64,000 bases of DNA from Myxococcus sp. RHSTA-1-4 (GTDB taxonomy: Bacteria > Myxococcota > Myxococcia > Myxococcales > Myxococcaceae). A program made the translations under genes and the position numbers. This document shows, piece after piece, positions 44,876 to 53,452 of this stretch. The number at the start of each line of letters is the position of its first letter. Positions within the stretch are counted from its first letter, which is position 1. A model generated the notes under the pieces. That model saw only the letters and a list, made by a program, of their open reading frames with translations. It was not told the origin of the DNA and ran no database searches. Where the stretch lies: positions 372,001 to 436,000 of the forward strand of contig NZ_JAIQDG010000003.1 in the NCBI RefSeq assembly GCF_020037125.1, given 5' to 3'.

Positions 44876-45396
44876 TGGTGACGAATGCTCGCAAGGGAAG
44901 GGGTGTGCTCCCCGCGTCCGGAGAAGAGGCCCCTCCACGGCCCCGGCTGGCGGAGCCGGTGCGCTCCTCGCTCGGCTTCCTGCTGAGCAAGGCCGCCTGG
45001 CAGGTGACCGAGCGCTTCGAGGCGGGCCTGGCGCCACTGGGCCTGGAGGCCCGGCATGCGGGGCTGCTGATGACCCTGGGAGAGCAGGGCGCGCTGTCCC
45101 AGCAGGTGCTCGGGACGCTTCACCGCATCGACCGCACCACCATGGTGATGCTGGTGGACACGCTGGAGCGGCTGGGCCTCGTGGAGCGCCAGAAGGACCC
45201 GGAGGACCGGCGCGCCTACCGTGTCCAGCTCACGCGAAAGGGCACCACCATGGAGGCCCGGGTGCTCCGGCTCCTGCGGGAGTCGGAGGTCAAGGCGCTC
45301 GAGCGCCTGCCCGCCGCTGAACGACAGCGGCTCCGCCAGCTGCTCCAGCAGCTCGTCGCCCTGGACGAGCCAGCCCCGAAGGAGGACTCCCGATGA
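44875..45396 (+). CDS. MarR-family transcriptional regulator
   Basis: A 173-residue repressor-like protein with the MarR winged helix at about 60-130: FEAGLAPLGLEARHAGLLMTLGEQGALSQQVLGTLHRIDRTTMVMLVDTLERLGLVERQKDPEDRRAYRVQLT, where DRRAYRVQLT is the wing. The flanking helices (SLGFLLSKAAWQVTERF and ALERLPAAERQRLRQLLQQL) form the dimer interface. A near-perfect palindrome covers its start, so it probably represses its own operon until a ligand binds. The next gene, an EVE-domain protein, overlaps its stop by 4 bases and is the obvious co-regulated partner. No ribosome site is seen, so the message may be leaderless. Confidence 0.93.
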   Translation: MVTNARKGRGVLPASGEEAPPRPRLAEPVRSSLGFLLSKAAWQVTERFEAGLAPLGLEARHAGLLMTLGEQGALSQQVLGTLHRIDRTTMVMLVDTLERLGLVERQKDPEDRRAYRVQLTRKGTTMEARVLRLLRESEVKALERLPAAERQRLRQLLQQLVALDEPAPKEDSR

Positions 45397-45935
45397 ACCC
45401 ATCCACCAAGACGGCGGAGGCTCCGGCGCGCCGGCGTGCCCCCGCGTCCCGAGGCGAGGCGGCCCCGGGGCCCCGGTACTTCATCGGCGTCGCGTCGCGC
45501 GAGCACGTGCTGCGGGGCGTGGACGGCGGCTTCTGCCAGCTCTGCCATGGGAAGGCGGCCCCGCTGAAGCGCATGCGGCCGGGCGACTGGATTGCGTACT
45601 ACTCCGGCAAGGAGTCCCTCGGCGGGGATGCGCCGTGCCAGCGCTTCACCGCCCTGGGCCGTGTGCGAGAAGGTGAGCCCTATCCCTTCGACATGGGGGA
45701 TGGCTTCGTCCCGTTCCGCCGCGACGTGGACTTCCTCCCGGCCGCACGCGAGGTGGACATCCGCCCGCTGGTGCCCGGGCTGGCCTTCATTCCCGACAAG
45801 GCCCGGTGGGGCTACCCCTTCCGCCGGGGCTACCTGGAGGTGGGCCGGGAGGACTTCGCCCTCATCGCCAGGGCCATGCTCGGCCCGAAGGAGGCCGCGC
45901 GGCTGGGATTCCCGGGGGAGGGGGCCCAACCGTAG
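45393..45935 (+). CDS. EVE-domain protein
   Basis: A 180-residue protein whose core, from about residue 27, is an EVE (PUA-like) domain: RYFIGVASREHVLRGVDGGFCQLCHGKAAPLKRMRPGDWIAYYSGKES, FTALGRVREGEPYPFDMGDGFVPFRRDVDFLPAAREVDIRPLVPGLAFI. EVE domains bind modified bases such as 5-methylcytosine in DNA or RNA, and are frequent in restriction and RNA-modification contexts. The 26-residue N-terminus is Ala/Arg-rich and probably flexible. Its ATG overlaps the marR stop (ATGA), so the pair is one operon. What it recognises here is unknown. Confidence 0.9.
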   Translation: MNPSTKTAEAPARRRAPASRGEAAPGPRYFIGVASREHVLRGVDGGFCQLCHGKAAPLKRMRPGDWIAYYSGKESLGGDAPCQRFTALGRVREGEPYPFDMGDGFVPFRRDVDFLPAAREVDIRPLVPGLAFIPDKARWGYPFRRGYLEVGREDFALIARAMLGPKEAARLGFPGEGAQP

Positions 45936-46001
45936 GGCAGCGCACGCTCCATGCAGAACGGGCGGGCGCGGAGGCGGCAGGAAGATTAGGGTACTGGGGC
46001 C

Positions 46002-46607
<606 letters not shown>

Positions 46608-46662
46608 CGGCGCCTTGCCGCCCCCGTTCGCTTCCGGCGGGCGGGGGCCGGCGCGGCGGTAC

Positions 46663-47472
46663 TCAGGACGCGGGCATGCGGGCCCTGGAGGCCGGCGCCG
46701 GGCGGCCGAGCAGCCGCGCGAGCAGCGCCGTCCGGGACTGGACCCCGAAGCGGCGGTAGATGGACTTCGTGTACTGGTTCACGGTGAAGCGGCTGATGCC
46801 GAGCTGCCCGGCGATTTCCTTGTCCGTGAGTCCGCGCAGGAGCAGCTCCAGCGTCTGCCGCTCGCGCGGCGCGAGCCCGGCCCTCAGGGCGTCATCTCCA
46901 GCGGGTTCCGGTGTGTCGAACATCGCTCCGCATTCGGCGTGGAACAGGTGCAGGAGCTCGCGGTCCGCGTCGTCGAACGGCCGCTCGTTGCGCTCGCGGT
47001 AGAATCCGATGCCCTGCACCACCGAGGGCTCGTCCGAGCGGCGAATCGAGTACAGCGAGTCATCGAGGTGCGCCGGTCCGAGGTGATGCTCGACGAACGG
47101 CGCGCCGTACCAGCCCCGGTCGTCCACCAGCTCCCGCCGCGTCGTGGTGACGAGGGCGGCGGGCTCGGGGTTACGGTGCATCAGCGCGCGGATGGCGGGC
47201 TGGAATGCACTGCCGGCCCGCGCGAGGAACTCCACCGTGGGGAGCGTGGTGCCGTCCCAGCCCTCCAGGACGACGGACACGAAGTCACCACGCCCGCCCG
47301 GCCCGAAGTCCCGGTCCAGCACGCAGGCGCCACAGGTCGCGCCCAGGATGCGCCGCATGCCGGAGAGCAGATGCCGGGGGCGCTCGCCCTGGCTCTCCGG
47401 GAGCTCGTGCGCCTCGTTGAGCAACCGCACCAGCGCCCGCACCTGATGACCGCGAAGATGGCTTGGTTTCAT
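46663..47472 (-). CDS. LuxR-family transcriptional regulator
   Basis: A 269-residue regulator. The first 190 residues look like a sensory GAF/PAS-type domain (LLSGMRRILGATCGACVLDRDF, LFHAECGAMFDT). The C-terminal 60 residues are the LuxR helix-turn-helix: LAPRERQTLELLLRGLTDKEIAGQLGISRFTVNQYTKSIYRRFGVQSRTALLARLLG. No autoinducer-binding domain or receiver aspartate is seen. The start is the ATG at 47472, in an AT-rich promoter-like patch. It converges with clpP and is divergent from the lipoprotein gene. Confidence 0.92.
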   Translation of the reverse strand: MKPSHLRGHQVRALVRLLNEAHELPESQGERPRHLLSGMRRILGATCGACVLDRDFGPGGRGDFVSVVLEGWDGTTLPTVEFLARAGSAFQPAIRALMHRNPEPAALVTTTRRELVDDRGWYGAPFVEHHLGPAHLDDSLYSIRRSDEPSVVQGIGFYRERNERPFDDADRELLHLFHAECGAMFDTPEPAGDDALRAGLAPRERQTLELLLRGLTDKEIAGQLGISRFTVNQYTKSIYRRFGVQSRTALLARLLGRPAPASRARMPAS

Positions 47473-47814
47473 GCTCCATGATTTTAGTGAATTACTGGTT
47501 GAAAGGCTCTAGTGGGAGTTTCTCCGCGTGAAACATGTCTGGAGACACCGCGTCGTGCGACGTTCGAGGGGGTGGATCCGGCCTGGAGCCGTGAGGCCAT
47601 GCAGCGCGCGGAGCGGCTCGGCGCGGTGGGCCCACCTCGCCCGGTCGGGAGTCGGCCTGGCGCCGGACGCGCTCGACGCCCCCTGAGCTCGCGGATTCCC
47701 GACGGGCCCGGGTGCAGTCCCTGCGCCGGTGGCCCGGGCAGGCGCAGGTTGTTCGTACCCGCCACGAGATTTTCTTCGCTCGCGGGTGGCACGTTCCATG
47801 CTCAAACTCGGGGT
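47473..47814. other. Divergent promoter region between luxR and a lipoprotein gene
   Basis: About 340 bases without a convincing gene. The first 40 bases next to luxR are clearly AT-richer (GATTTTAGTGAATTACTGG), as expected for a promoter. Beyond that an open plus-strand frame exists but it lacks coding-like protein sequence. Confidence 0.4.
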
Positions 47815-48234
47815 ATGGCTCCGCCCCGTCCTCGTTTCGTCCTCCGCTTCCTGCTGTCTGGCGCAGTCCTGGCTGGCGCCGCGTGTGCCACCCCCCCGAC
47901 GGGCAGGCAGCCGCAGCCCCCCTCGGCGTACACCGTCCAGCAGGAGCTCGGGCAGCGGGACGTCATCCAGGCGGGAGAGGAATACGCCCGGAACAACAGC
48001 CTCCTCGTGGCCGAGGCCGCCGAGGCCGTGGAGTTCCGCCCGAACTACTGGCGGGTCCGCTTCCAACTGGCGGACAAGCCGGGCCGCCTGCTGGAGCTGG
48101 AGTTCGATGAACTGGCCCGCAAGGTGACTCGCGCCCAGGAAATCGAGGTCATTCCGGGCCAGCTTCCCCCGGAGGGAGAGGGCGGGGAGGGCGGCGTGCC
48201 CGGCGCGGGCGAGGGCCGCAGCCCCGTTCCCTGA
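47815..48234 (+). CDS. Small lipoprotein, function unknown
   Basis: A 139-residue exported protein starting at the ATG at 47815. The signal has a basic n-region (PPRPRFVLRF), hydrophobic core and a likely lipid cysteine in LAGAACATPP. The mature part combines a helix (VQQELGQRDVIQAGEEYARNNS) and a strand-rich patch (FRPNYWRVRFQLADKPGRLLELEFDELARKVTRAQEI) that resembles PepSY-like folds in outline, but I would not name a family. It ends in a Gly/Glu/Pro-rich tail. It converges with the DUF3293 gene, 33 bases apart. Confidence 0.75.
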   Translation: MAPPRPRFVLRFLLSGAVLAGAACATPPTGRQPQPPSAYTVQQELGQRDVIQAGEEYARNNSLLVAEAAEAVEFRPNYWRVRFQLADKPGRLLELEFDELARKVTRAQEIEVIPGQLPPEGEGGEGGVPGAGEGRSPVP

Positions 48235-48267
48235 CGTCAGGGCGGGCCGCCTCCGTCCTCTGCCGCG

Positions 48268-48720
48268 TCAGCGTTCCGTGCGCGAGTCCTCGCAGAACAA
48301 CAACTCCGCCGGTGCGCCCGCGCGGCCCACCAGCACCGCCACCTGCCCGTAGGCGCGGCCGAAGCGCTCCGCCTCCGCGCGGGGCAGGCCGGGGACGAAG
48401 AGGCTCGGCTCGGACCAGCTCCCGTCCTCCGATTGGCCAATGGCGTCCGCCACCACCCAGCCTCCCGCCACCAGTTGCGACATCAGCCGGTCCTGCGCGC
48501 GCTGGTTCTCGTCCTTCCCTCGCGGAAGTGAGCCCGGGTTCCACGCCGTCAGGAAGGCCCACTCGCGATGTCCCCGCTCCGCGAGCACCGCGTCCAGTGC
48601 CGGGTGGAGCGCTCCCACGCGCAGCACCCATTCCTGGCATCCAGTCGCCGCGTGGGGCCGGATGACGTAGCGCGTCGTCCGATAGGCCTCCAGCAACCGC
48701 TGACGCTCGGGGTCGTTCAT
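48268..48720 (-). CDS. DUF3293 protein
   Basis: A 150-residue cytoplasmic protein that starts at the ATG at 48720. The sequence matches DUF3293 in its parts: YRTTRYVIRP, the FLTAWNPGSLPRGKDENQRAQDRLMSQL block (typically 'TAxNPxSxxxsxxeNxxR'), GQSEDGSWSEPSLFVPGLPRAEAERFGRAYGQVAVLVG. The function of this family is unknown. The gene lies downstream of, and in the same direction as, a kinase remnant. Confidence 0.85.
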   Translation of the reverse strand: MNDPERQRLLEAYRTTRYVIRPHAATGCQEWVLRVGALHPALDAVLAERGHREWAFLTAWNPGSLPRGKDENQRAQDRLMSQLVAGGWVVADAIGQSEDGSWSEPSLFVPGLPRAEAERFGRAYGQVAVLVGRAGAPAELLFCEDSRTER

Positions 48721-48800
48721 TCCCGCATTTTGACGTCCGGTGTGTGTGGTTGTCACCCGGGGGGGCGGTTCATGGGGTTTCCATGACAGGGCGAGGATGT

Positions 48801-49330
48801 TCAAGCCGGGCTCGGCTCCGTCGTGAGGGTGTCCACGCAGAACGCGCTCTGCGCTCCATCCTCGTCGTCGGCCAGCGCTTCACCCGCCCTCTTCACCGCC
48901 GCCTGGATTTCGTCCGCCGCGTTCTTGGGGCTGTACCCGCCGCGCTCCCGGAGCACGCTGGCCAGGTCCTCTTGCAGCGCCTGTGCGGACGGGTAGCGCT
49001 CCGCTGGTTCGCGGCGCAGCAACTCGCGGAGCACCGCCCGCGTGGGGCGACCCACGCCGTGCGTTCAGGGCACTGTCGCATCGCGGGCCTCCCCGGTCTT
49101 CGCCTGCTTCGGGTCAAGCACCTTCGCGAGCGCCGGCTCGATGAGCTGCCGCTCCCAGGGTGGAGGCGCGCCGACGGCCCCCTCCAGGCCGACAACTTCC
49201 AGGTTGAGGTATCGCTTCCGTTGGCAGAGCGGTGCTCGTCTGCGCGCCGCGGTGCTCAAGGACGAGCGCGCTGCGTACGGAGAGCAACTCGTACGAGGAG
49301 CAGAGCGAGTTGCTCGGACTCACCAACGGC
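48801..49330 (-). pseudogene. C-terminal remnant of a Ser/Thr protein kinase
   Basis: No long frame survives, but minus-strand pieces in different frames give RYLNLEVVGLEGAV then PPPWERQLIEPALAKVLD (49080-49230), and GRPTRAVLRELLRREPAERYPSAQALQEDLASVLRERGGYSPKNA (48880-49055). The block LLRREPAERYPSAQALQEDL is the last helix of a Hanks-type kinase domain (L...P..R.SA..L). Earlier catalytic motifs (DFG, HRDLK) are absent, so this is a truncated, frameshifted copy. Myxobacteria have many such kinases, which makes the origin plausible. Confidence 0.5.
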
Positions 49331-49408
49331 TCGATGCGCGTGGTAGGATGGAGTGCAGCAGGTCCGCCTGCCGCCGGCTGGCAGCTTGACCCTGGAGAGA
49401 GTCCGTCC

Positions 49409-50173
49409 ATGAGGCCTGCGTTCCCGTTGCTCCTGCTGGTGGCGGGCTGCGCCACCCCGTCCGCGCCTCACATGACCGCGCAGCGCGTCGCCAGAGGCCC
49501 ATGGCCGGAGGTGCCCGCCGTCGAAATGCCCACGGGAGACACATCCATCCCCATCAGCCTGCTACGGGACGTGGCGGGCGCGCTCCTCAAGCTTCCCGGC
49601 GCCAAGGTGTGCGACCCGGTGACACAGCGGCCCGTCGTGGGCCTGTCCACGGAATACTGCTCGACGGTCTATGTCGCCGGAGACCGCGACTCCCTCTCCT
49701 GGCGGGTCACCGAGCCCAGCCAGGGAAACCACAACTCATGCCGCCCGTTCTTCGCGGTGGAAGACGACGACTTTCCTGCCTCGCAGGTGTGGGTCGTGGG
49801 GTACGTCCACAACCACCTCTGTGGCGCGCCTCCCTCCTCACTTGATCTCGCCGCATGGCCAACGGATGCGTTCGACGCCTATGTCGCCATGGCGGAAGTC
49901 CGCCTGATTCCGGGCAACGGGCAACCGGGCAACCCAGCTCCCGCAGCCTACAAGGACACGGGTATTGACATGGCTTCGGCGCTGGTGGCGGAGCGCCCGG
50001 ACGGTACGCGCGTCTACCTGCGCTACTTTCCCACGGGCGAGGTTCAACAGTGGAGCGATGCGAGGGCCGGCTGGGTCACCCTCGCTACCTGCGCCCCACG
50101 GCAACCCGACAGCCGCAATCGCATGCTCCCGCCCCAATGCAACCCTGAACCTCTGCGGTTGTTGCGCGAGTAG
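49409..50173 (+). CDS. Lipoprotein with RadC-like JAMM metallopeptidase motif
   Basis: A 254-residue lipoprotein (lipobox LVAGC, Cys14). The centre reads VWVVGYVHNHLCGAPPSSLDL: H134-x-H136, six residues, then S143-x2-D146, with E118 upstream, the JAMM/MPN zinc site and close in wording to the HNHPSG...PS..D of RadC. Conserved cysteines (CDPVTQ, YCSTVY, SCRPFF) suggest disulfides, in keeping with export. After the motif come MAEVRLIPGNG and SALVAERPDGTRVYLRYF. JAMM proteins cleave isopeptide or peptide bonds; substrate here is unknown. An inverted piece of a paralogue lies at 50910-50964. Confidence 0.72.
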   Translation: MRPAFPLLLLVAGCATPSAPHMTAQRVARGPWPEVPAVEMPTGDTSIPISLLRDVAGALLKLPGAKVCDPVTQRPVVGLSTEYCSTVYVAGDRDSLSWRVTEPSQGNHNSCRPFFAVEDDDFPASQVWVVGYVHNHLCGAPPSSLDLAAWPTDAFDAYVAMAEVRLIPGNGQPGNPAPAAYKDTGIDMASALVAERPDGTRVYLRYFPTGEVQQWSDARAGWVTLATCAPRQPDSRNRMLPPQCNPEPLRLLRE

Positions 50174-50283
50174 GCGCCAGACATGTGTCAACGGCCAACG
50201 AGAAGAGTCTCAGACCCACGCTGGCGCCTTCGGGATGATCCCCCGCGGCTTGCTATTGCCGGACATGGTTTCGGGAGGAAGAG

Positions 50284-50880
50284 ATGAACAAGGCGTATGC
50301 ACTCGCAGCGCTCACCGCGGTGCTCTCGGGATGTTCCTTGACCGCCGCTGCCGGGAAGAGACAGATCGAGTGGCCGGGCGAAGACTCGACCCAGCTCATC
50401 GTCCCGCTTACCGAGGCGGGGGCTGCGCTCGCCGCCTCGGCCGCGATTCGAGAAATGGTGAGACAGAACCCGTATCCAGACTTGTTCTGGGGCTGTTCCA
50501 GCCCCGAGCAGGGCTTGGACGTCGTCGTCTTCAAGGACTCGACGTCGAGCTTGTATTACGTGTCGGTCGTCCAGCACTTCAATCGGTGCGGCGGCCCGCG
50601 CGTGCGTGTGCTCGACGGGTATTACGAGTACGCCGTAACCCCCCAAGGCGAGGTGGTGGCCGAAGTTCTGCTGCCGGAGAAGGCTCCAGTCCCCCCCTCT
50701 CCTCCAGGCCCTGCCCCAGCCGAGCAAACGCCGCCACCTGCAGCTCAGCTCCCAGGCACGGTAGCCGATACGTCCGCGCCGACACCAGCCCCTGCCCCTG
50801 CTCCGCCGCCCGCTGCCTCTGCCCCGTCTCCGGCTGAGCCTCACCCCGCATTGCCACCACCCGCGAGCAGGCGCATGTAA
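50284..50880 (+). CDS. Lipoprotein with Pro/Ala-rich tail, function unknown
   Basis: A 198-residue lipoprotein (ALTAVLSGC lipobox). The first 130 residues form a compact domain with QIEWPGEDSTQLIVPLTEAG, a helix AAIREMVRQNPYPDLFWGC and strands VVVFKDSTSSLYYVSVVQHFNRC, carrying two cysteines likely to pair. The last 65 residues are Pro/Ala-rich (PVPPSPPGPAPAEQTPPP) and would span the periplasm or stay flexible. No family is recognised. It follows the JAMM lipoprotein after 110 bases in the same direction; together they could form a transferred two-gene unit. Confidence 0.75.
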   Translation: MNKAYALAALTAVLSGCSLTAAAGKRQIEWPGEDSTQLIVPLTEAGAALAASAAIREMVRQNPYPDLFWGCSSPEQGLDVVVFKDSTSSLYYVSVVQHFNRCGGPRVRVLDGYYEYAVTPQGEVVAEVLLPEKAPVPPSPPGPAPAEQTPPPAAQLPGTVADTSAPTPAPAPAPPPAASAPSPAEPHPALPPPASRRM

Positions 50881-50909
50881 TCAGTGGGCAGTCCCGAGCC
50901 AGGTCAGGG

Positions 50910-50964
50910 AGCAAGTAGCGCAGGTAGATGCGCGTGCCGTCCGGGCGCTCTGCCACCAGCGCCG
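50910..50964 (-). pseudogene. Inverted fragment of a JAMM-lipoprotein paralogue
   Basis: The minus strand here reads SALVAERPDGTRIYLRYL, matching SALVAERPDGTRVYLRYF in the gene at 49409-50173. At the DNA level 50 of 53 bases match 49977-50029 in inverted orientation, and the differences are at codon third positions or a conservative change, so the copy was under selection before decay. The rest of the paralogue is gone. The two copies flank the lipoprotein gene at 50284-50880. Confidence 0.8.
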
Positions 50965-51043
50965 AGGGAAACCCATGAGACCTACAGAAGAGCCAGAAAA
51001 GTTCGGCTGCGCCCCACCAGACATCTCCCACTAGAGTCGCCTC

Positions 51044-51832
51044 ATGCGCGTCTCCTTCGTCCTTCTCTCCACGGCAGTGCCCCTGGATGGCGAGGCCATC
51101 TCTCGCAGCCACCTCGAGCTGTCTTCCGAAGCCACGCGGCTCGTTCCGGAGGAGACGCGGGAGGACGGCATCACGAGCCTGCGCCTGCAGGACGACTCGG
51201 GAGACGTCATCCTCGCGCCCGTTCCGGTCCCCATCGCGACGGGAGAGGTCGAGGCGGCAGCGGCCCTGAGCCTCGCGTCCTTCGCGTCGATGCCCGGGCT
51301 CGCGCCGCACGCCGCGCACGTCATTGTGACGTTCAGGGACGAGGCCCGGCGCGCACCGGCCGCCGAGGCGCTGGTGCTTGCCCAGGTGACGGCGGCCGTG
51401 GCGCACGCCACCGGAGCCGTCGGGGTGTACTGGGGCATGGGCCACGTGGCGCATCCCGCCGCGTTCTTCATCGACGCCGTGCGCGACCTGGACCTCCCCT
51501 TGCCCGCGCTCACCGGCCTGAGCATCGTGCGCGACGGCAAGGGCCTGAGCATCCTGAGCGTGGGGATGGAGCAGTTCGAACTGCCGAACATGCTCGTGCT
51601 CGCCGACAAGGCCCATGGCGGCGAGGCCATCAAGTTCCTTTTCGACATGCAGGGCTACGTCCTCAAGCGCGGGAAGGCGCTGCCGGATGGCGACACGGTG
51701 GGGCGCACCGCCGAGGAGCGCTTGCAGGTGCGCTACGTGCCGTCCCCCACCGACGCCTCCGCGCAGGTGGTGCGGGTGGACCTGCGCAAGCCCGGGCTCT
51801 GGGCGCGCGCCCGCCAGTTCCTGCACAGCTGA
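51044..51832 (+). CDS. DUF4261 protein
   Basis: A 262-residue cytoplasmic protein. Features of DUF4261 are visible: SFVLLSTAVPLDGEAI at the N-terminus, FASMPGLAPHAAHVIVTFRDEARRAPAAEALVLAQVTAAVAHATGAVGVYWG in the middle, and the C-terminal PLPALTGLSIVRDGKGLSILSVGMEQFELPNMLVLADK. The family often lies next to type VI secretion or toxin genes but its function is unknown. It is preceded by the inverted JAMM fragment and converges with the M48 gene, with 11 bases between. Confidence 0.85.
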   Translation: MRVSFVLLSTAVPLDGEAISRSHLELSSEATRLVPEETREDGITSLRLQDDSGDVILAPVPVPIATGEVEAAAALSLASFASMPGLAPHAAHVIVTFRDEARRAPAAEALVLAQVTAAVAHATGAVGVYWGMGHVAHPAAFFIDAVRDLDLPLPALTGLSIVRDGKGLSILSVGMEQFELPNMLVLADKAHGGEAIKFLFDMQGYVLKRGKALPDGDTVGRTAEERLQVRYVPSPTDASAQVVRVDLRKPGLWARARQFLHS

Positions 51833-51843
51833 GATGCCGCGCG

Positions 51844-53280
51844 TCACGGTGAGGGCTTCACCCCGCCGGTGACGCGCTTCACCGTCTGGCCCGCGGGCAG
51901 GGTGTCCCCGGGCTGCACGCCGTTGATGAGGGCCAGCTCCTCCACCGGAATGGTGGAGGGGTAGCGCTCCTGGAACTGCCGCACCGTCATGGGCGCGTCC
52001 AGCTTCACCAGCTCGATGCGGGCGGGCTGCACGGCCAGCGCGGATGCGTCGGTCAGCTCGCCGAAGCTGGTGAAGGTGGCGCGGAACGTGTCGTCGTACG
52101 CCTGGAGCCGCGAGGCCTCGGTGTATGCCAATAGCTGCAGCGTGGTGCCTCCGTGCGTGAGGAAGGTGGTGACGCCGCCGATGGCGCCCTGCTCCGTCCG
52201 CGCCTGGAAGTACACGGTGCCGGGCGGGTAGCCCGTGGGCGCCGCGCTGACGGGCTGGATTCCCTGCTGCGAGAGGAACTTCCGGAGGGCCGTCTCCGGC
52301 GGGATGTCACCCGCGGGCGCCAGGCCGAGGATGGCGTCCTCGCGCGGGCTGGCGGCGAGCACCGCCTGCGTCTGGTTCTGCGTCTTCCACCCCTTGGGGA
52401 AGGTGAGCTGGAAGCGCAGGCCCGGGTGGAGGAAGACGTTGTCCCGGAAGAAGCCCTGCCGCGGGTCCTCCCCGTAGGCCATGCCCTGGAGCATGGCGAG
52501 GTATTCCTCGCGCCCCTGCTTCAGGCGGCTGACGTCCACGTTGGCCTTCGCGGCGCGCGCTCTCGCGGTCTCCACGCGCTCTCCCGGGTCGGGGTGGGTG
52601 GACAGCCAGGAGGGCAGGCCGCCGGCGCCGGCGGACTCGCTCACCCGGCCCAGGGTGGTGAAGACGTCCGCCGCCTCGCGCACGTCGTAGCCGGCCCCCA
52701 GCATGTAGCGGAAGCCCAGCTCGTCCGACTGGCGCTCGTCGTCGCGGCCGTACTTGAGGAAGAGGAGCTGGAGGCCGGCGGCGGCGAGCACTCCATACTT
52801 CGCGATGTCTTCGCTGAGCGCGCTGCCCAGCACCAGGCCGAACTGCGCGAGCTGCGCCTGGGAGAGCTGCTCCACCGAGTGCCGCGCGGTGATGTGTCCG
52901 ATTTCGTGCCCCAGCACCGACGCCAGCTCCGCCTCCGAGTTGAGGTGGGTGAGCAGCCCGCGGGTGACGAAGACGGGGCCACCCGGCAGGGCGAAGGCGT
53001 TCACCACCGGGTCGTCCACCGCCTGCACCGTCCACGGCAGCTCCGGCCGCTCCGAGTTGCGCGCCATGGGCAGGCCCACGGAGGCCACGTAGTCCTGCAC
53101 CTTCTTGTCATCGAGCAGGCCGATGGACTGCCGCACGTCCTGGGCGGCCTGTTTGCCCAGGGCGATTTCCTCGTCCTGGGACACGAGGGACAGCATGCGC
53201 TTGCCGGTGGCGGGGTTGCGCACACAGGCAGTCATCGCGACGAGCAGCAGGGGCAGCAGCACCCGGAGTCGTGGGGCCAT
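51844..53280 (-). CDS. M48-family zinc metalloprotease lipoprotein
   Basis: A 478-residue lipoprotein (LLVAMTAC, Cys19). The peptidase domain spans about 25-260: the zinc motif H125-E-I-G-H129 followed by ITARHSVEQ, the third ligand in DDERQSDELGFRYM near residue 187, and NAFALPGGPVFVTRGLL. This is the BepA/LoiP-like M48C plan, proteases that clear misassembled outer-membrane proteins. The C-terminal part (about 280-478) contains a PsbP/MCP-like beta domain and a LysM-like end (TIPVEELALINGVQPGDTLPAGQTVKRV). The gene lies convergent with the DUF4261 gene. Confidence 0.93.
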   Translation of the reverse strand: MAPRLRVLLPLLLVAMTACVRNPATGKRMLSLVSQDEEIALGKQAAQDVRQSIGLLDDKKVQDYVASVGLPMARNSERPELPWTVQAVDDPVVNAFALPGGPVFVTRGLLTHLNSEAELASVLGHEIGHITARHSVEQLSQAQLAQFGLVLGSALSEDIAKYGVLAAAGLQLLFLKYGRDDERQSDELGFRYMLGAGYDVREAADVFTTLGRVSESAGAGGLPSWLSTHPDPGERVETARARAAKANVDVSRLKQGREEYLAMLQGMAYGEDPRQGFFRDNVFLHPGLRFQLTFPKGWKTQNQTQAVLAASPREDAILGLAPAGDIPPETALRKFLSQQGIQPVSAAPTGYPPGTVYFQARTEQGAIGGVTTFLTHGGTTLQLLAYTEASRLQAYDDTFRATFTSFGELTDASALAVQPARIELVKLDAPMTVRQFQERYPSTIPVEELALINGVQPGDTLPAGQTVKRVTGGVKPSP

Positions 53281-53452
53281 GGCACCTCCCGAGAGGGTTG
53301 CACCCCGGCGGGGCCAGGCCCGGGGCCGGGTCCGGCTTAGGCCAGCGGCGCCGGGGGAGCCACGGGGGTGTAGGGCCGGGTGTCACTGCCGGACAGATGG
53401 GCGCGCGGGCCGGGCCATCTTCCGTTAGCTTCTCCATGGAGGAGGCTCTTGG

